From the NCBI RefSeq assembly GCF_016793225.1, contig NZ_JAEUMN010000048.1, positions 1 to 51,132 of the forward strand: a stretch of 51,132 nucleotides of DNA, given 5' to 3'. The notes beneath the pieces were generated by a model that saw nothing but the letters and a program-made list of their open reading frames with translations, was not told the origin of the DNA and searched no databases. Positions 16,941 to 25,935 of this stretch are shown here, one piece after another; position 1 is the stretch's first letter, and each line of letters opens with the position of its first letter. This stretch comes from Phenylobacterium sp. GTDB taxonomy: Bacteria; Pseudomonadota; Alphaproteobacteria; Caulobacterales; Caulobacteraceae. Both the position numbers and the translations under genes were made by a program.

Positions 16941-17354
16941 ATGGACGCCGCCCGCCCTGTCCGCGACCGTGCCTGGGTCTACCGCCGCGCGCTCAGTCTC
17001 CCGGAGGTCATTCTCTGGAAGGCCCTCAAGGGCCGCAGGGCAGGGGGGCTGCATTTTCGGCGGCAGCATCCTCTGGGCCCCTACGTCCTCGACTTCTATT
17101 GCGACGCCCTGAAGCTCGACGTGGAGGTGGACGGCCAGGGCCATGGGTTCGGAGACCGACCGGCCCGCGATGCAAGGCGTGACGCGTGGCTGAGAAGCCG
17201 CGGTGTTCGCACGCTGAGGCTCTCGGCCGCCACGGTGTTGCGCGATGTGGATGACGCTGTCCGCACCATCCTGGCCGCCGCTGCGGCAACCTCCTCCCCA
17301 TCGTCGCTGCGCGACGCTGGACCTCCCCCAGAGGGGGAGGACCCGACGGTGTGA
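16941..17354 (+). CDS. DUF559 endonuclease-like protein embedded in repeat island
   Basis: A 137-residue product of the DUF559 family (Vsr/PD-(D/E)xK nuclease fold). Seen are the helix SLPEVILWKALKGRR, the strand pair FRRQHPLGPYVLDFYC (Asp 51) and LDVEVDGQGHGFGD (Glu 62, Asp 64), then the R-R-D-A-W-L helix and GVRTLRLSAATVL. The acidic residues expected for a metal-dependent nuclease are intact, so it looks active; no substrate is known. Residues from about 117 to the end (PSSLRDAGPPPEGED...) are translated from a beta repeat block, and the TGA stop touches the next alpha block. No strong ribosome site precedes ATG 16941; a GTG at 16908 behind AGGGG is an alternative start. An alpha block ends 48 bases upstream. 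Confidence 0.85.
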   Translation: MDAARPVRDRAWVYRRALSLPEVILWKALKGRRAGGLHFRRQHPLGPYVLDFYCDALKLDVEVDGQGHGFGDRPARDARRDAWLRSRGVRTLRLSAATVLRDVDDAVRTILAAAAATSSPSSLRDAGPPPEGEDPTV

Positions 17355-17419
17355 TGCTCCCCCTCTGGGGGAGCTCGCGAAGCGAGAGGGGGCATTGGGG
17401 CGAAGACCCTGGCGGCCAC
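17290..17419 (+). repeat. Composite hairpin repeat island, right part (beta-alpha-gamma)
   Basis: A beta block (17290-17341), a 10-base linker, an alpha block (17352-17392) and a gamma spacer copy (17393-17419; 4 mismatches to 16765-16790) in the same orientation as the left part. The beta block doubles as the 3' end of the DUF559 coding region. The order beta-alpha-gamma is thus kept across the gene, with the gene taking the place of one gamma spacer. Confidence 0.9.
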
Positions 17420-17496
17420 GCTCGCCCGGGACGGAACCCGACGGGTCTTTACTGACCTTGGGGCGCCGGTTGGCCAATGCGGTCCAGGAGGACCCC

Positions 17497-18321
17497 ATGG
17501 CCGATCAACCCATCCTGCTCACCGACAGCCCCGCGCCCGGCGTGCGGCGGCTGACCCTGAACCGTCCCGAGAAGCGCAACGCGCTGTCGAACCAGCTCCG
17601 GGGCGAGCTGTTCGCCGCGCTGGAGGCCGCCGACAAGGATCCGGAAGTGCGGGTGATCGTGCTGCGCGGGGCGGGCAAGTGCTTCTCGTCGGGCTACGAC
17701 CTGGCCGGCGTGGGCGAGCTGCCGTTCCACACCGCGGGCGCCCAGGGCCAGTGGGCGCGGCACGTGGTGGAAGGCTGCTTCCGCATGTGGGACCTGGCCA
17801 AGCCGATCATCGCCCAGGTGCATGGCTGGTGCCTGGCGGGCGGCTCGGAACTCGCGTTCGCCTGCGACCTTGTCTACATCGCCGAGGACGCCCAGGTCGG
17901 CTATCCGGCCGTGCGTACGATGAGTTCGCCCGACAACCAGTTCTACCCGTGGCTCATGGGCATGCGCGCGGCCATGGAGCTGATGCTGACCGGCGACTCG
18001 ATCTCGGGCGTCGAGGCCGCGCAGCTGGGCTTCGCCAACCGCGCCTACCCGGTGGAGGACCTGGAGCCGGCGGTGACCGCCATGGCCGAACGGATCGCCA
18101 AGGTGGACCCCGAACTGGCGCAGCTGAACAAGCGGCTGGTGCACCGCCAGATGGAGGCCATGGGCATGCGCGCGGGCCTGCGGGCAGGCACCGAGCTGCA
18201 CGCGCTGGGCTGGCACACCAAAGCCAGCCGCGAGTTCATGGCCAAGATGCGCGAGGGCGTGAAGCAGGCGCTGGACACGCGGGATTCGGCGTTCGGGGAC
18301 TATCGCACGAAGGAGGGCTGA
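17497..18321 (+). CDS. Enoyl-CoA hydratase/isomerase family protein
   Basis: The product is 274 residues of the crotonase superfamily. It shows LNRPEKRNALSNQL near the N-terminus, the oxyanion-hole strand GAGKCFSSGYDLAG, and the second oxyanion motif HGWCLAGGSELAFACDLVYIAEDAQVGYP. The acidic catalytic residues expected of true hydratases are not obvious at the usual places, so isomerase or another crotonase chemistry is possible. AGGAGGA seven bases before ATG 17497 is a near-ideal ribosome site. Repeat islands lie on both sides in opposite orientations: the left one ends 77 bases upstream of the start, and the right one starts at the base after the stop. Confidence 0.88.
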   Translation: MADQPILLTDSPAPGVRRLTLNRPEKRNALSNQLRGELFAALEAADKDPEVRVIVLRGAGKCFSSGYDLAGVGELPFHTAGAQGQWARHVVEGCFRMWDLAKPIIAQVHGWCLAGGSELAFACDLVYIAEDAQVGYPAVRTMSSPDNQFYPWLMGMRAAMELMLTGDSISGVEAAQLGFANRAYPVEDLEPAVTAMAERIAKVDPELAQLNKRLVHRQMEAMGMRAGLRAGTELHALGWHTKASREFMAKMREGVKQALDTRDSAFGDYRTKEG

Positions 18322-18675
18322 CCCCCTCTCGCTTCGCGAGCTCCCCCAGCGGGGGAGCATCATCCCCAGGGTCCTCCCCCGTTGGGGGAGGTCCGGCGGC
18401 GCGCAGCGCCGGCGGGGAGGGGGTGGCCGGCAGGACTTTCGGCCCCATGCCCCCTCTCGCTTCGCGAGCTCCCCCAGCGGGGGAGCATCATCCCGGGGTC
18501 CTCCCCGGTTGGGGGAGGTCCAGCGGCGCGCAGCGCCGGCGGGGAGGGGGTGGCCGGCAGGACTTTCGGCCCGCTGCCCCCTCTCGCTTCGCGAGCTCCC
18601 CCAAAGGGGGAGCATCCTCGACCCGAAGACCCTCCCTCTCGGGGGAGGCGGCGCGCAGCGCCGGCGGGGAGGGGG
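18322..18675 (-). repeat. Tandem array of the composite hairpin repeat, inverted orientation
   Basis: Nearly three units (18322-18449, 18450-18576, 18577-18675; 128, 127 and 99 bases). On the + strand each unit reads alpha (CCCCCTCTCGCTTCGCGAG, then CTCCCCC-nnn-GGGGGAG), linker, beta (CCTCCCC-nnn-GGGGAGG, GGCGCGCAGCGCC-type hairpin, GGGGAGGGGG) and gamma; the last unit lacks gamma. These are the same blocks as at 16.5-17.4 kb on the opposite strand. The array begins at the base after the enoyl-CoA hydratase stop and ends 19 bases before the convergent rsgA stop, so it fills the whole gap and probably also acts as a two-way terminator. Confidence 0.93.
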
Positions 18676-18694
18676 TGCGCATGGCCCTGCCGCC

Positions 18695-19786
18695 TCAGGC
18701 GCCGTCCGGACCCCGCCGCTTGTGCTTGATCCAGGCCCGCGAGGCCTTGTGGCGGCTGGCCCAGAGCCTGCGGTTCTCCTTGGCCGCCGCAGGGTCCTCG
18801 CGCCGATGCTCGTAGGCCAGTTCGGCCTGCAGCTTCTCGTATGCCGCCAGCCGCTCCGCCGGCAGCTCGCCGGACGCGATGGCCGCGCGCACCGCGCAGC
18901 CGGGCTCGCCCTTGTGCCGGCAGTCGGCGAAGCGGCAGGCCGCCGCCAGCGCCTCGACGTCCTCGAACGTCGCCGAGACGCCCTCGTCGGCGTTCCAGAG
19001 GCCCAGCTCCCGCATCCCCGGCGTGTCCAGGATCAGCCCGCCGGACGGCAGCAGGACCAGCTCGCGATGCGTGGTCGTATGGCGGCCCCGGGCGTCGTCC
19101 TCGCGGATCTCCCGCGTGGCCATCCTCTCCTCGCCGGCCAGGGCGTTCACCAGCGTCGACTTGCCCGCGCCCGAGGAGCCCAGCAGCACGGCGGTGCGGC
19201 CGGGCGCCAGGTGGGCGGCGACCGCGTCCAGCCCCTCGCCGGTCTTCGACGAGATGGCGAGCACCGGCGCGGTCACGGCGATGGCCTCCACCTCCGCCAC
19301 CTGGGCGGCGGCGTCGTCGGCGATGTCGGCCTTGGTCAGCACGACCACCGGGTCGGCGCCGCTCTCGTAGGCGGTGGCGAGGTAGCGCTCGAGGCGGCGC
19401 AGGTTGAGGTCGGCGTTCAGCGAGGCGACCAGGAAGGCCACGTCGGCGTTGGCCGCCACCACCTGGGCGCCGCCGCGGGTCCCGGAGGCCTTGCGGATGA
19501 AGGCGGTCCGGCGCGGCAGCACGGCGTGGACGAGCGCCGTGGTCTCGCCGGGCCGGGCCTCGACGGCGACCCAGTCGCCGGCGGCCGGCCGCTCGGAGTC
19601 CGCGCTCGCGCGCATGAGCGCGCCGGAGGCCCGGGCCTCGATCTCGCCGTCCGGCGTCACGATGCGATAGCCGCCGCGCTGCTGCACGACGATGCGGCCG
19701 GGCACGAGGCCCTGGGCGGCGTAGGGTTCGAAGTCGGCCTGGAGGCGATCGCTCCAGCCGTAGGCGTCGAGTGCTGAGGTCAGCAA
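18695..19786 (-). CDS. rsgA: Ribosome small-subunit-dependent GTPase A
   Basis: The product is 363 residues with the circularly permuted GTPase order typical of RsgA/YjeQ: an N-terminal OB-fold, then G4 (VVVLTKAD), G1 (LLGSSGAGKSTLVNAL), G2-like TTTH, G3 (LILDTPGM), and a C-terminal zinc knuckle (CRFADCRHKGEPGCAV). It checks late maturation of the 30S subunit and releases RbfA. The start is a TTG at 19786, supported by AAGGA eight bases upstream; no in-frame ATG fits the OB-fold. It converges on the enoyl-CoA hydratase gene across the repeat array. Confidence 0.94.
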   Translation of the reverse strand: MLTSALDAYGWSDRLQADFEPYAAQGLVPGRIVVQQRGGYRIVTPDGEIEARASGALMRASADSERPAAGDWVAVEARPGETTALVHAVLPRRTAFIRKASGTRGGAQVVAANADVAFLVASLNADLNLRRLERYLATAYESGADPVVVLTKADIADDAAAQVAEVEAIAVTAPVLAISSKTGEGLDAVAAHLAPGRTAVLLGSSGAGKSTLVNALAGEERMATREIREDDARGRHTTTHRELVLLPSGGLILDTPGMRELGLWNADEGVSATFEDVEALAAACRFADCRHKGEPGCAVRAAIASGELPAERLAAYEKLQAELAYEHRREDPAAAKENRRLWASRHKASRAWIKHKRRGPDGA

Positions 19787-20003
19787 CGGGGATGTCCTTG
19801 TTGTCGAAGGCCGCGGACCTTCCGGTCCCTGGGGCGTCGACCGCGGATCATCCCCGGATCACGGGGATCTGCCTTTCAGGCGACCGGCGGCGCGACGCAG
19901 CGAGGGGCTGCGCGGACAATGGGCGACATCGAACCTCTCCTCTGCTGGCCGTTCCGGACGCCGCGGACCTTGGCGGCCCGCCCGCTTCGCGTCAAGTTGG
20001 GGC

Positions 20004-20309
20004 ATGGCCGACATCCAGGTGACCGACAACGCCGCGAAGAGCCGCTTCGAGGTGTCCCTCGACGGGGACACCGCCTTCGCCGACTACCGCCTCCAGCCGG
20101 GCCGGATGGTCCTGCCGCACACGGTCGTGCCGCCCGCCTTCGAGGGCAAGGGCGTGGCCAGCGCGCTCGCCCGCCATGCCTTCGGCGCGGCCCGCGAACG
20201 CGGCCTGAAGGTCGTCCCGACGTGCCCCTTCATGGCCGCCTGGGTGAAGAAGCACCCCGAGGCCCACGACCTGGTCGACGAGAGCTGCAGGGCCGAGCTG
20301 GGGATCTGA
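20004..20309 (+). CDS. Small GNAT acetyltransferase, YidJ/NATD1-type
   Basis: The 101-residue product fits the short GNAT family: FADYRLQPGRM, a strand VLPHTVVPPAFEGKGVASALARHAF carrying the acetyl-CoA binding G-x-G-x-A-like turn, then ARERGLKVVPTCPFMAAWVKKHPE. Such minimal acetyltransferases have no settled substrate. A paralogue is at 38128-38394. It is followed 4 bases later by a DUF1801 gene, so they form a pair. The 217-base divergent gap to rsgA shows no clear promoter or other gene. Confidence 0.85.
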   Translation: MADIQVTDNAAKSRFEVSLDGDTAFADYRLQPGRMVLPHTVVPPAFEGKGVASALARHAFGAARERGLKVVPTCPFMAAWVKKHPEAHDLVDESCRAELGI

Positions 20310-20313
20310 AGCC

Positions 20314-20679
20314 ATGGTGACGTCGATCGCTCAGACTGTGGACGCCTGGTTCGAGACGGTGGACCCGAAGCGGGAGGCGGCGCTGCGCGCCGTGCGGGCC
20401 AGTGCGCTCAAGCACTTCGGCGAGCGCTCCGAGGCCATGCGCTACGGCATGCCGTGCTACACGCGCCCGGACGACGCGACCCCCGTCTTCGCCTTCAACA
20501 GCCAGAAGCAGTACATCTCGCTCTACGTGAGCCCCCGGGTGCATCCGCTCCACGCCGAGGCGCTGAAGGGCCTGGACGCGGGCAAGAGCTGCATCCGCTT
20601 CCGCCGGCCCGAGCAGATCGACCTCGACCTGCTGGACCGCATGCTCGCCGACAGCGCGAAGCTCTCGCCGGTCACCTGA
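20314..20679 (+). CDS. DUF1801 domain protein (YdhG-like)
   Basis: The product is 121 residues. The domain is recognised from the pattern MRYGMPCYTR, followed by FAFNSQKQYISLYVSP and GKSCIRFRRPEQIDLDLL, which are typical of DUF1801/YdhG-like proteins. The fold is small alpha/beta; the function is unknown. It is probably co-transcribed with the GNAT gene 4 bases upstream. A PEPxxWA-CTERM gene ends 13 bases downstream on the other strand. Confidence 0.82.
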   Translation: MVTSIAQTVDAWFETVDPKREAALRAVRASALKHFGERSEAMRYGMPCYTRPDDATPVFAFNSQKQYISLYVSPRVHPLHAEALKGLDAGKSCIRFRRPEQIDLDLLDRMLADSAKLSPVT

Positions 20680-20692
20680 CCGGATCGGGGCC

Positions 20693-21442
20693 TCAGCCGG
20701 CGAGGCCGGCCCGCGGCCGCGTCCGCCGCAGCATGGCGCCCGCCCCCGCGAAGCCCAGGATCATGAGAGCCCAGGTCCCGGGTTCAGGCACATAGGCGCC
20801 GCTGAGGCTGTAGGCGCGGTTGTTGGCGTTCCCGCTCAGCGGCCCCCAGGCGCCGTTCGCGAACTGCCGCTGGTAGGCCAGGCCCGAGGCCGGCGTCGAA
20901 GCGCTCCAGCCGAACAGCGGGCTGAAGCTCGCCTGCAGCGAAACCGGGGACACCCAGTAGCGCACGCCGCCGGTCGCCAGGAAGTCCGTCGGCAGGGTCG
21001 CCGACCACTCGTAGACGTTCACGTTGTCGCCGGAGAAGACGTCGACTCCCAGGAGGGTGACGGTGACGTCCGCGGCGTCGATGTTCGCCGTGTAGAGGTT
21101 TGCGTCGGTGTCCGGCGTCGCGAGGTTGTCGGCGTAGAAGCCGACCTGCCAGGTCTCGGTGATCGGATCGGGCGCGGTTCCGGAACCGACGCCGTCCTGC
21201 CACACGAAGCCCCGCCACGTGACGGTCTGGATCCGCGCGTCGCGGCTCAAGGTGAAGTTGTCGAAGGTCTGGAAACCGTAGAGGCTTCCGTTCACGTCGC
21301 CCAGCGTCGACGTGCGGCAGGCGCCGGGCGGGCAGGCCTCGTTCGTACCCGCCTGCAGGTGCAAGAGTTCCGCCTGCGCGGGCGTCGACAGCGCCAGGAG
21401 GGCGAACCCGGCAACGAAAACGCCACGTAGAGCGGACGACAT
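20693..21442 (-). CDS. PEPxxWA-CTERM sorting-domain protein
   Basis: The 249-residue product has a signal peptide (to about A-Q-A-E, residue 25), a Cys pair in a NEACPPGACR segment, a beta-rich body with FDNFTLSRDARIQTVTWRGFVW (resembling ligand-binding or jelly-roll type repeats, not assigned), and the sorting tail VPEPGTWALMILGFAG plus R-R-T-R. It is predicted to be exported and handled by an exosortase-type enzyme. It is one of three such proteins in the window; they share only the tail. The ATG at 21442 lies 54 bases from the stop of the methyltransferase gene upstream. Confidence 0.87.
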   Translation of the reverse strand: MSSALRGVFVAGFALLALSTPAQAELLHLQAGTNEACPPGACRTSTLGDVNGSLYGFQTFDNFTLSRDARIQTVTWRGFVWQDGVGSGTAPDPITETWQVGFYADNLATPDTDANLYTANIDAADVTVTLLGVDVFSGDNVNVYEWSATLPTDFLATGGVRYWVSPVSLQASFSPLFGWSASTPASGLAYQRQFANGAWGPLSGNANNRAYSLSGAYVPEPGTWALMILGFAGAGAMLRRTRPRAGLAG

Positions 21443-21496
21443 CGCGACCTCGTGGTTATGGCTATGGACCGAGCCAGACAGCCGCGACCGGACATG

Positions 21497-22285
21497 TCAA
21501 GGCGACTCCCCGCGAGGGGGTATTCGGGCGCGGGTGGGACGCTGGACGCGCCAGGGCAGGTCGGCCTCGCCGCGCAGGATGGCCTCCACCTCCGGCCGGT
21601 GCTTCGCGCCGCCCCGCTCGTGCAGCACGAGCGGGGGCAGCAGCTGCAGCGGCGCCTTGCCCGTCTTGATGGCGCGCACCAGCACCCGCTTGGCCGGCGC
21701 ATCGGCGAACGGATGGATCGGCCGCACCTGGAACGAGCCGGCCTTGGCCGAGAGGTGCGACAGGAGGTCGGCGAGCCGGTCCGCCCGATGGATCACCGTG
21801 ATGGAGCCGCCCTCGCGCACCGCCTTCAGCAGGAACTCGGCCCAGCCCATCAGGCCCTCGTCCGCCATCCAGGCCGCCGCCTTCTCGGGCGCGGGCGGTC
21901 GCAGTTCGGCGGGATCGTCGAAGAAGGGCGGGTTGGCCAGGGCCGCGTCGAACGGCGGCAGGCCGAGGTGCGAGAAACGCCGGCCCACGTCGCCTTCGAT
22001 CACGTCCACGCGATCCGCGAGGGCGTTGAGGGCGACGTTCTCCCGGGCGAGGGCCAGCGCCTCCGGCTCCCGCTCGAGGCCGGTGAACCGGGCGCCCGGC
22101 CGTCGGACCGCTGCGGCCAGGAGGGCCGCGCCGGGCCCGCACCCGGCCTCCAGCACCCGCTGCCCGTCGGCGGCGTCGCAGGCGGCGGCCAGCAGGGCCG
22201 CATCCAGCCCCGCGCGATAGCCGCGCGCCGGCTGCCGCAGGCGAAGGCGGCCATCCAGCAGGCGATCCTCGGTGACGGAGTCCAT
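21497..22285 (-). CDS. tRNA1(Val) A37 N6-methyltransferase-like protein (TrmN6 family)
   Basis: The product is 262 residues, a Rossmann-fold SAM methyltransferase. Motif I is VLEAGCGPGAALLAAA, an acidic residue follows in GLEREPEAL, and motif IV is ANPPFF, the N-P-P-F/Y of N6-adenine methylases. N-terminal D-R-L-L-D-G-R-L-R-L-x-Q-P-x-x-G-Y-R-A-G-L-D-A is typical of the TrmN6/YfiC group that methylates A37 of tRNA-Val. Exact target is inferred from family. It is divergent from the polyprenyl diphosphate synthase gene. Confidence 0.85.
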   Translation of the reverse strand: MDSVTEDRLLDGRLRLRQPARGYRAGLDAALLAAACDAADGQRVLEAGCGPGAALLAAAVRRPGARFTGLEREPEALALARENVALNALADRVDVIEGDVGRRFSHLGLPPFDAALANPPFFDDPAELRPPAPEKAAAWMADEGLMGWAEFLLKAVREGGSITVIHRADRLADLLSHLSAKAGSFQVRPIHPFADAPAKRVLVRAIKTGKAPLQLLPPLVLHERGGAKHRPEVEAILRGEADLPWRVQRPTRARIPPRGESP

Positions 22286-22421
22286 CCGGGGCGGATCTCG
22301 GCGTGAGCGTCTGAACGTGTTCGGCGGGGGCCGCTTGACCGTGCCCTATCGCGTCACCATTGTCCCGGCAAACGGCGACCGGTAGGGCCCGGACGCTTTG
22401 GCAGGTAAGGAATACCCCGTC

Positions 22422-23426
22422 TTGGAAGCCGCCCAGGCCGTCGCCGCGCCGCCCTCGCTGGACCTGCTCCTCACGCTGGCCGGTCCCGACATGCGCGCCG
22501 TGGACCAGCTGATCCGACATCACATGGACAGCCCCGTGCCGGTGATCCCGGCGCTGGCGGACCACCTGATCGCGGGCTCGGCCAAGCGGCTGCGCCCCCT
22601 GCTGACCATCGCCGCGGCCCGGCTCTGCGGCGCGCGGGACGACGCCTGCCTCAAGCTCGCGGCGGCGGTGGAGTTCATCCACACGGCGACCCTGCTGCAC
22701 GACGACGTGGTCGACTCCTCCGAGCTGCGCCGCGGGCGCGTCGCCGCGCACCTGATCTGGGGCGCCCCCGCCAGCGTGCTGGTGGGCGATTTCCTGTTCG
22801 CGCGCGCCTTCGAGCTCATGGTCGGCGCCGGGTCGATGCCCGCGCTGGAGGTGCTGGCCCGCGCCAGCCGCGTGATCTCCGAAGGCGAGGTGCTGCAGCT
22901 CACCCGCAGCCACGACTTGGACCTCAGCCAGGAGGTCTACATCGACATCATCAAGGCCAAGACCGCCGAGCTGTTCGCCGCCGCCGCCGAGGCGGGCGCG
23001 ATCTCGGCCGGCGCGTCGCCCGAGCGCTGCCGGGCGCTGCGCAAGTTCGGCCAGGACCTGGGCCTCGCGTTCCAGCTGATCGACGACGCCCTCGACTACT
23101 CCGGCGACGCGGCCACCCTGGGCAAGAACCCCGGCGACGATTTCCGCGAAGGCAAGGTGACGCTGCCGCTCCTCTTCGCCATGGGCCGGACAGCGGCGTC
23201 CGAGCGCGACTTCTGGGTCCGCACGATCGACCGCCGCGAGCAGGAGCCCGCCGACCTCGATCACGCGCGCGAGCTGATGCGCCAGACGGGCGCGCTGGAC
23301 GACACCCTGGCGCTGGCGTGCCGCTATGCCGACGCCGCCAAGGCGGCCATCTCCGAGCCCGGCTCCAACAGCTGGCTCCCCGCCCTCCAGGACCTCGCCG
23401 ACTTCGCCGTGCTGCGCCGGGCTTAG
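22422..23426 (+). CDS. ispB: Polyprenyl (octa-/decaprenyl) diphosphate synthase
   Basis: The product is about 334 residues, a trans-type long-chain prenyl synthase. The first Asp-rich motif is LLHDDVVDSSELRRG, with the preceding RLRPLL, and the second is FQLIDDALDY followed by GKNPGDDFREGKVTLPLL. It makes the side chain of ubiquinone; alphaproteobacteria usually make Q-10, so the product may be decaprenyl diphosphate. I chose TTG 22422 because AAGGA sits nine bases upstream; a TTG at 22398 would add eight residues. It is divergent from the TrmN6-like gene. A CcdAB module converges from downstream. Confidence 0.9.
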   Translation: MEAAQAVAAPPSLDLLLTLAGPDMRAVDQLIRHHMDSPVPVIPALADHLIAGSAKRLRPLLTIAAARLCGARDDACLKLAAAVEFIHTATLLHDDVVDSSELRRGRVAAHLIWGAPASVLVGDFLFARAFELMVGAGSMPALEVLARASRVISEGEVLQLTRSHDLDLSQEVYIDIIKAKTAELFAAAAEAGAISAGASPERCRALRKFGQDLGLAFQLIDDALDYSGDAATLGKNPGDDFREGKVTLPLLFAMGRTAASERDFWVRTIDRREQEPADLDHARELMRQTGALDDTLALACRYADAAKAAISEPGSNSWLPALQDLADFAVLRRA

Positions 23427-23462
23427 GGCGGGTAGCTTGGCTCGTTCTCGGCGGAACGCGCC

Positions 23463-23771
23463 CTAGAAGCCGGTGAAGAGCCGGTCGAGGCCGCGCCGGA
23501 TCGCATCCTCGTGGCCGGCCAGGGAGCCGCGGGTCCCCTTCAACCCGGCTCTCTCGAGGCTGAAGACCTCGCCCAGGGCGATGACGAGCCGCTCGCCGAG
23601 GAGGTCGACCTCCAGGTCCAGTGCGGACATTGTCCGCGCGGCGTCACGGAGCACCGGCGCGACCACCACGCTGTCCAGCTGGTGCAGGTGGTGCGATTGC
23701 AGCACGACGAAGTAGGGGGCGTGGGCCCGCGAACGTTCCGACGGATTATCGACGACGTCGAACTGCCGCAC
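23463..23771 (-). CDS. ccdB: CcdB-family toxin
   Basis: The product is 102 residues and collinear with CcdB: it starts MRQFDVVDNPSERSRAHAPYFVVLQSHH, has LDSVVVAPVLRD in the middle and ends near LDRLFTGF. CcdB poisons DNA gyrase; whether this copy still targets gyrase is not visible. It begins with GTG directly after the antitoxin stop, so the pair is coupled. Being downstream of ccdA is the standard order. Confidence 0.9.
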   Translation of the reverse strand: MRQFDVVDNPSERSRAHAPYFVVLQSHHLHQLDSVVVAPVLRDAARTMSALDLEVDLLGERLVIALGEVFSLERAGLKGTRGSLAGHEDAIRRGLDRLFTGF

Positions 23772-24008
23772 TCACCACTTCCGGAACTCGGCGCCCACTA
23801 GTCCGCGCTCACGTATGCGGCGGTTGTAGTCGGCGATGGCCTCGACGTTCTCCTCGGCCCATCTGGCCGCCCGCGCATCGGCCGCCGAGGCGTCGGCGCC
23901 CCTCAGGGCCGCGCGGAGCGCCGCTTCGATCACCGCCTCGACCTCGACCCCTGCCGCCTGCGCCTGCGCGAGGAGGTCCGGGTCGATCTTGGGTTCGAGC
24001 TTGCCCAT
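23772..24008 (-). CDS. ccdA: CcdA-family antitoxin
   Basis: The product is 78 residues. It has an N-terminal DNA-binding-like part and a C-terminal segment rich in Ala, Arg and Glu that ends AIADYNRRIRERGLVGAEFRKW, the CcdA pattern that wraps the toxin. It should repress the operon and neutralise CcdB. Upstream is the GNAT/fumC operon on the same strand; only 31 bases separate them, so the promoter may be there or inside the GNAT gene. Confidence 0.88.
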   Translation of the reverse strand: MGKLEPKIDPDLLAQAQAAGVEVEAVIEAALRAALRGADASAADARAARWAEENVEAIADYNRRIRERGLVGAEFRKW

Positions 24009-24039
24009 GTCGGCAGCATAGCCTGCCGGCCGCCCGGCG

Positions 24040-24470
24040 TCAGCCGGCCAGGAACTGATGGCTCCAGGCGCGGCCGGAGACGCGCTCGAACCCCATCGCC
24101 TCCCAGAAGGCCTCGGCGTCAGGATTCCCGGCGTGGACGGTCACGAGCCGGCTCAGGCCCAGGGCTTCGGCCAGCAGAGCGTTGGCCAGCGCGCGGGCCA
24201 CGCCCAAGCGCCTCGCCCGCGGCGACACGAAGAGGCGTCGCATGCGCCACGCTTCGCCCGGAGCCGCTTCGGGCTCGGGGGTGATGCCGCCGACGCCCAC
24301 GAGAACCCCGTCCCCGAACGCCGCCAGGAGCGCGGTGAACATCTCGGGAGTTGCGGCGACCTCCGCGGCCAGTCGGCTCATGTGCCGATGGCCCTCGGCG
24401 TCGGCCTCCGAGCGCAGGGCGTCGAAGCCGTCCGGCAGCGCGTCGTCGAGCCGGACGAGCTGAAGCGTCA

Positions 24471-24471
<1 letters not shown>
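24040..24471 (-). CDS. GNAT-family N-acetyltransferase
   Basis: The product is 143 residues with a standard GNAT core: GVGGITPE, the strand WRMRRLFVSPRARRLGVARALANALL with the R/Q-x-x-G-x-A-like acetyl-CoA loop (R-R-L-G-V-A), and the C-terminal LVTVHAGNPDAEAFWEAMGFERV. Substrate unknown. Its ATG overlaps the fumC stop by one base (TGATG), so it is translated with fumarase. Confidence 0.86.
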
Positions 24472-25862
<1,391 letters not shown>

Positions 25863-25935
25863 CTGGATGGATCCCCCTCGCTCAGCGCCCCACGGTTTAA
25901 CCGGCCGGAGGGAGACTGCAAGGCTGCGCGCGGCT

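Noticed and set aside
18322-18675. CRISPR array
   Set aside because: Units are 127-128 bases, the spacers are themselves the same repeat, and no cas gene is near.
19771-20022. An 83-codon frame in the rsgA/GNAT divergent gap
   Set aside because: It overlaps both gene starts, has no domain and poor composition; no gene is called in this gap.
25890-25900. TTTAACC upstream of fumC as a CtrA site
   Set aside because: Only one half site; the position 7 bases upstream does not match TTAA.
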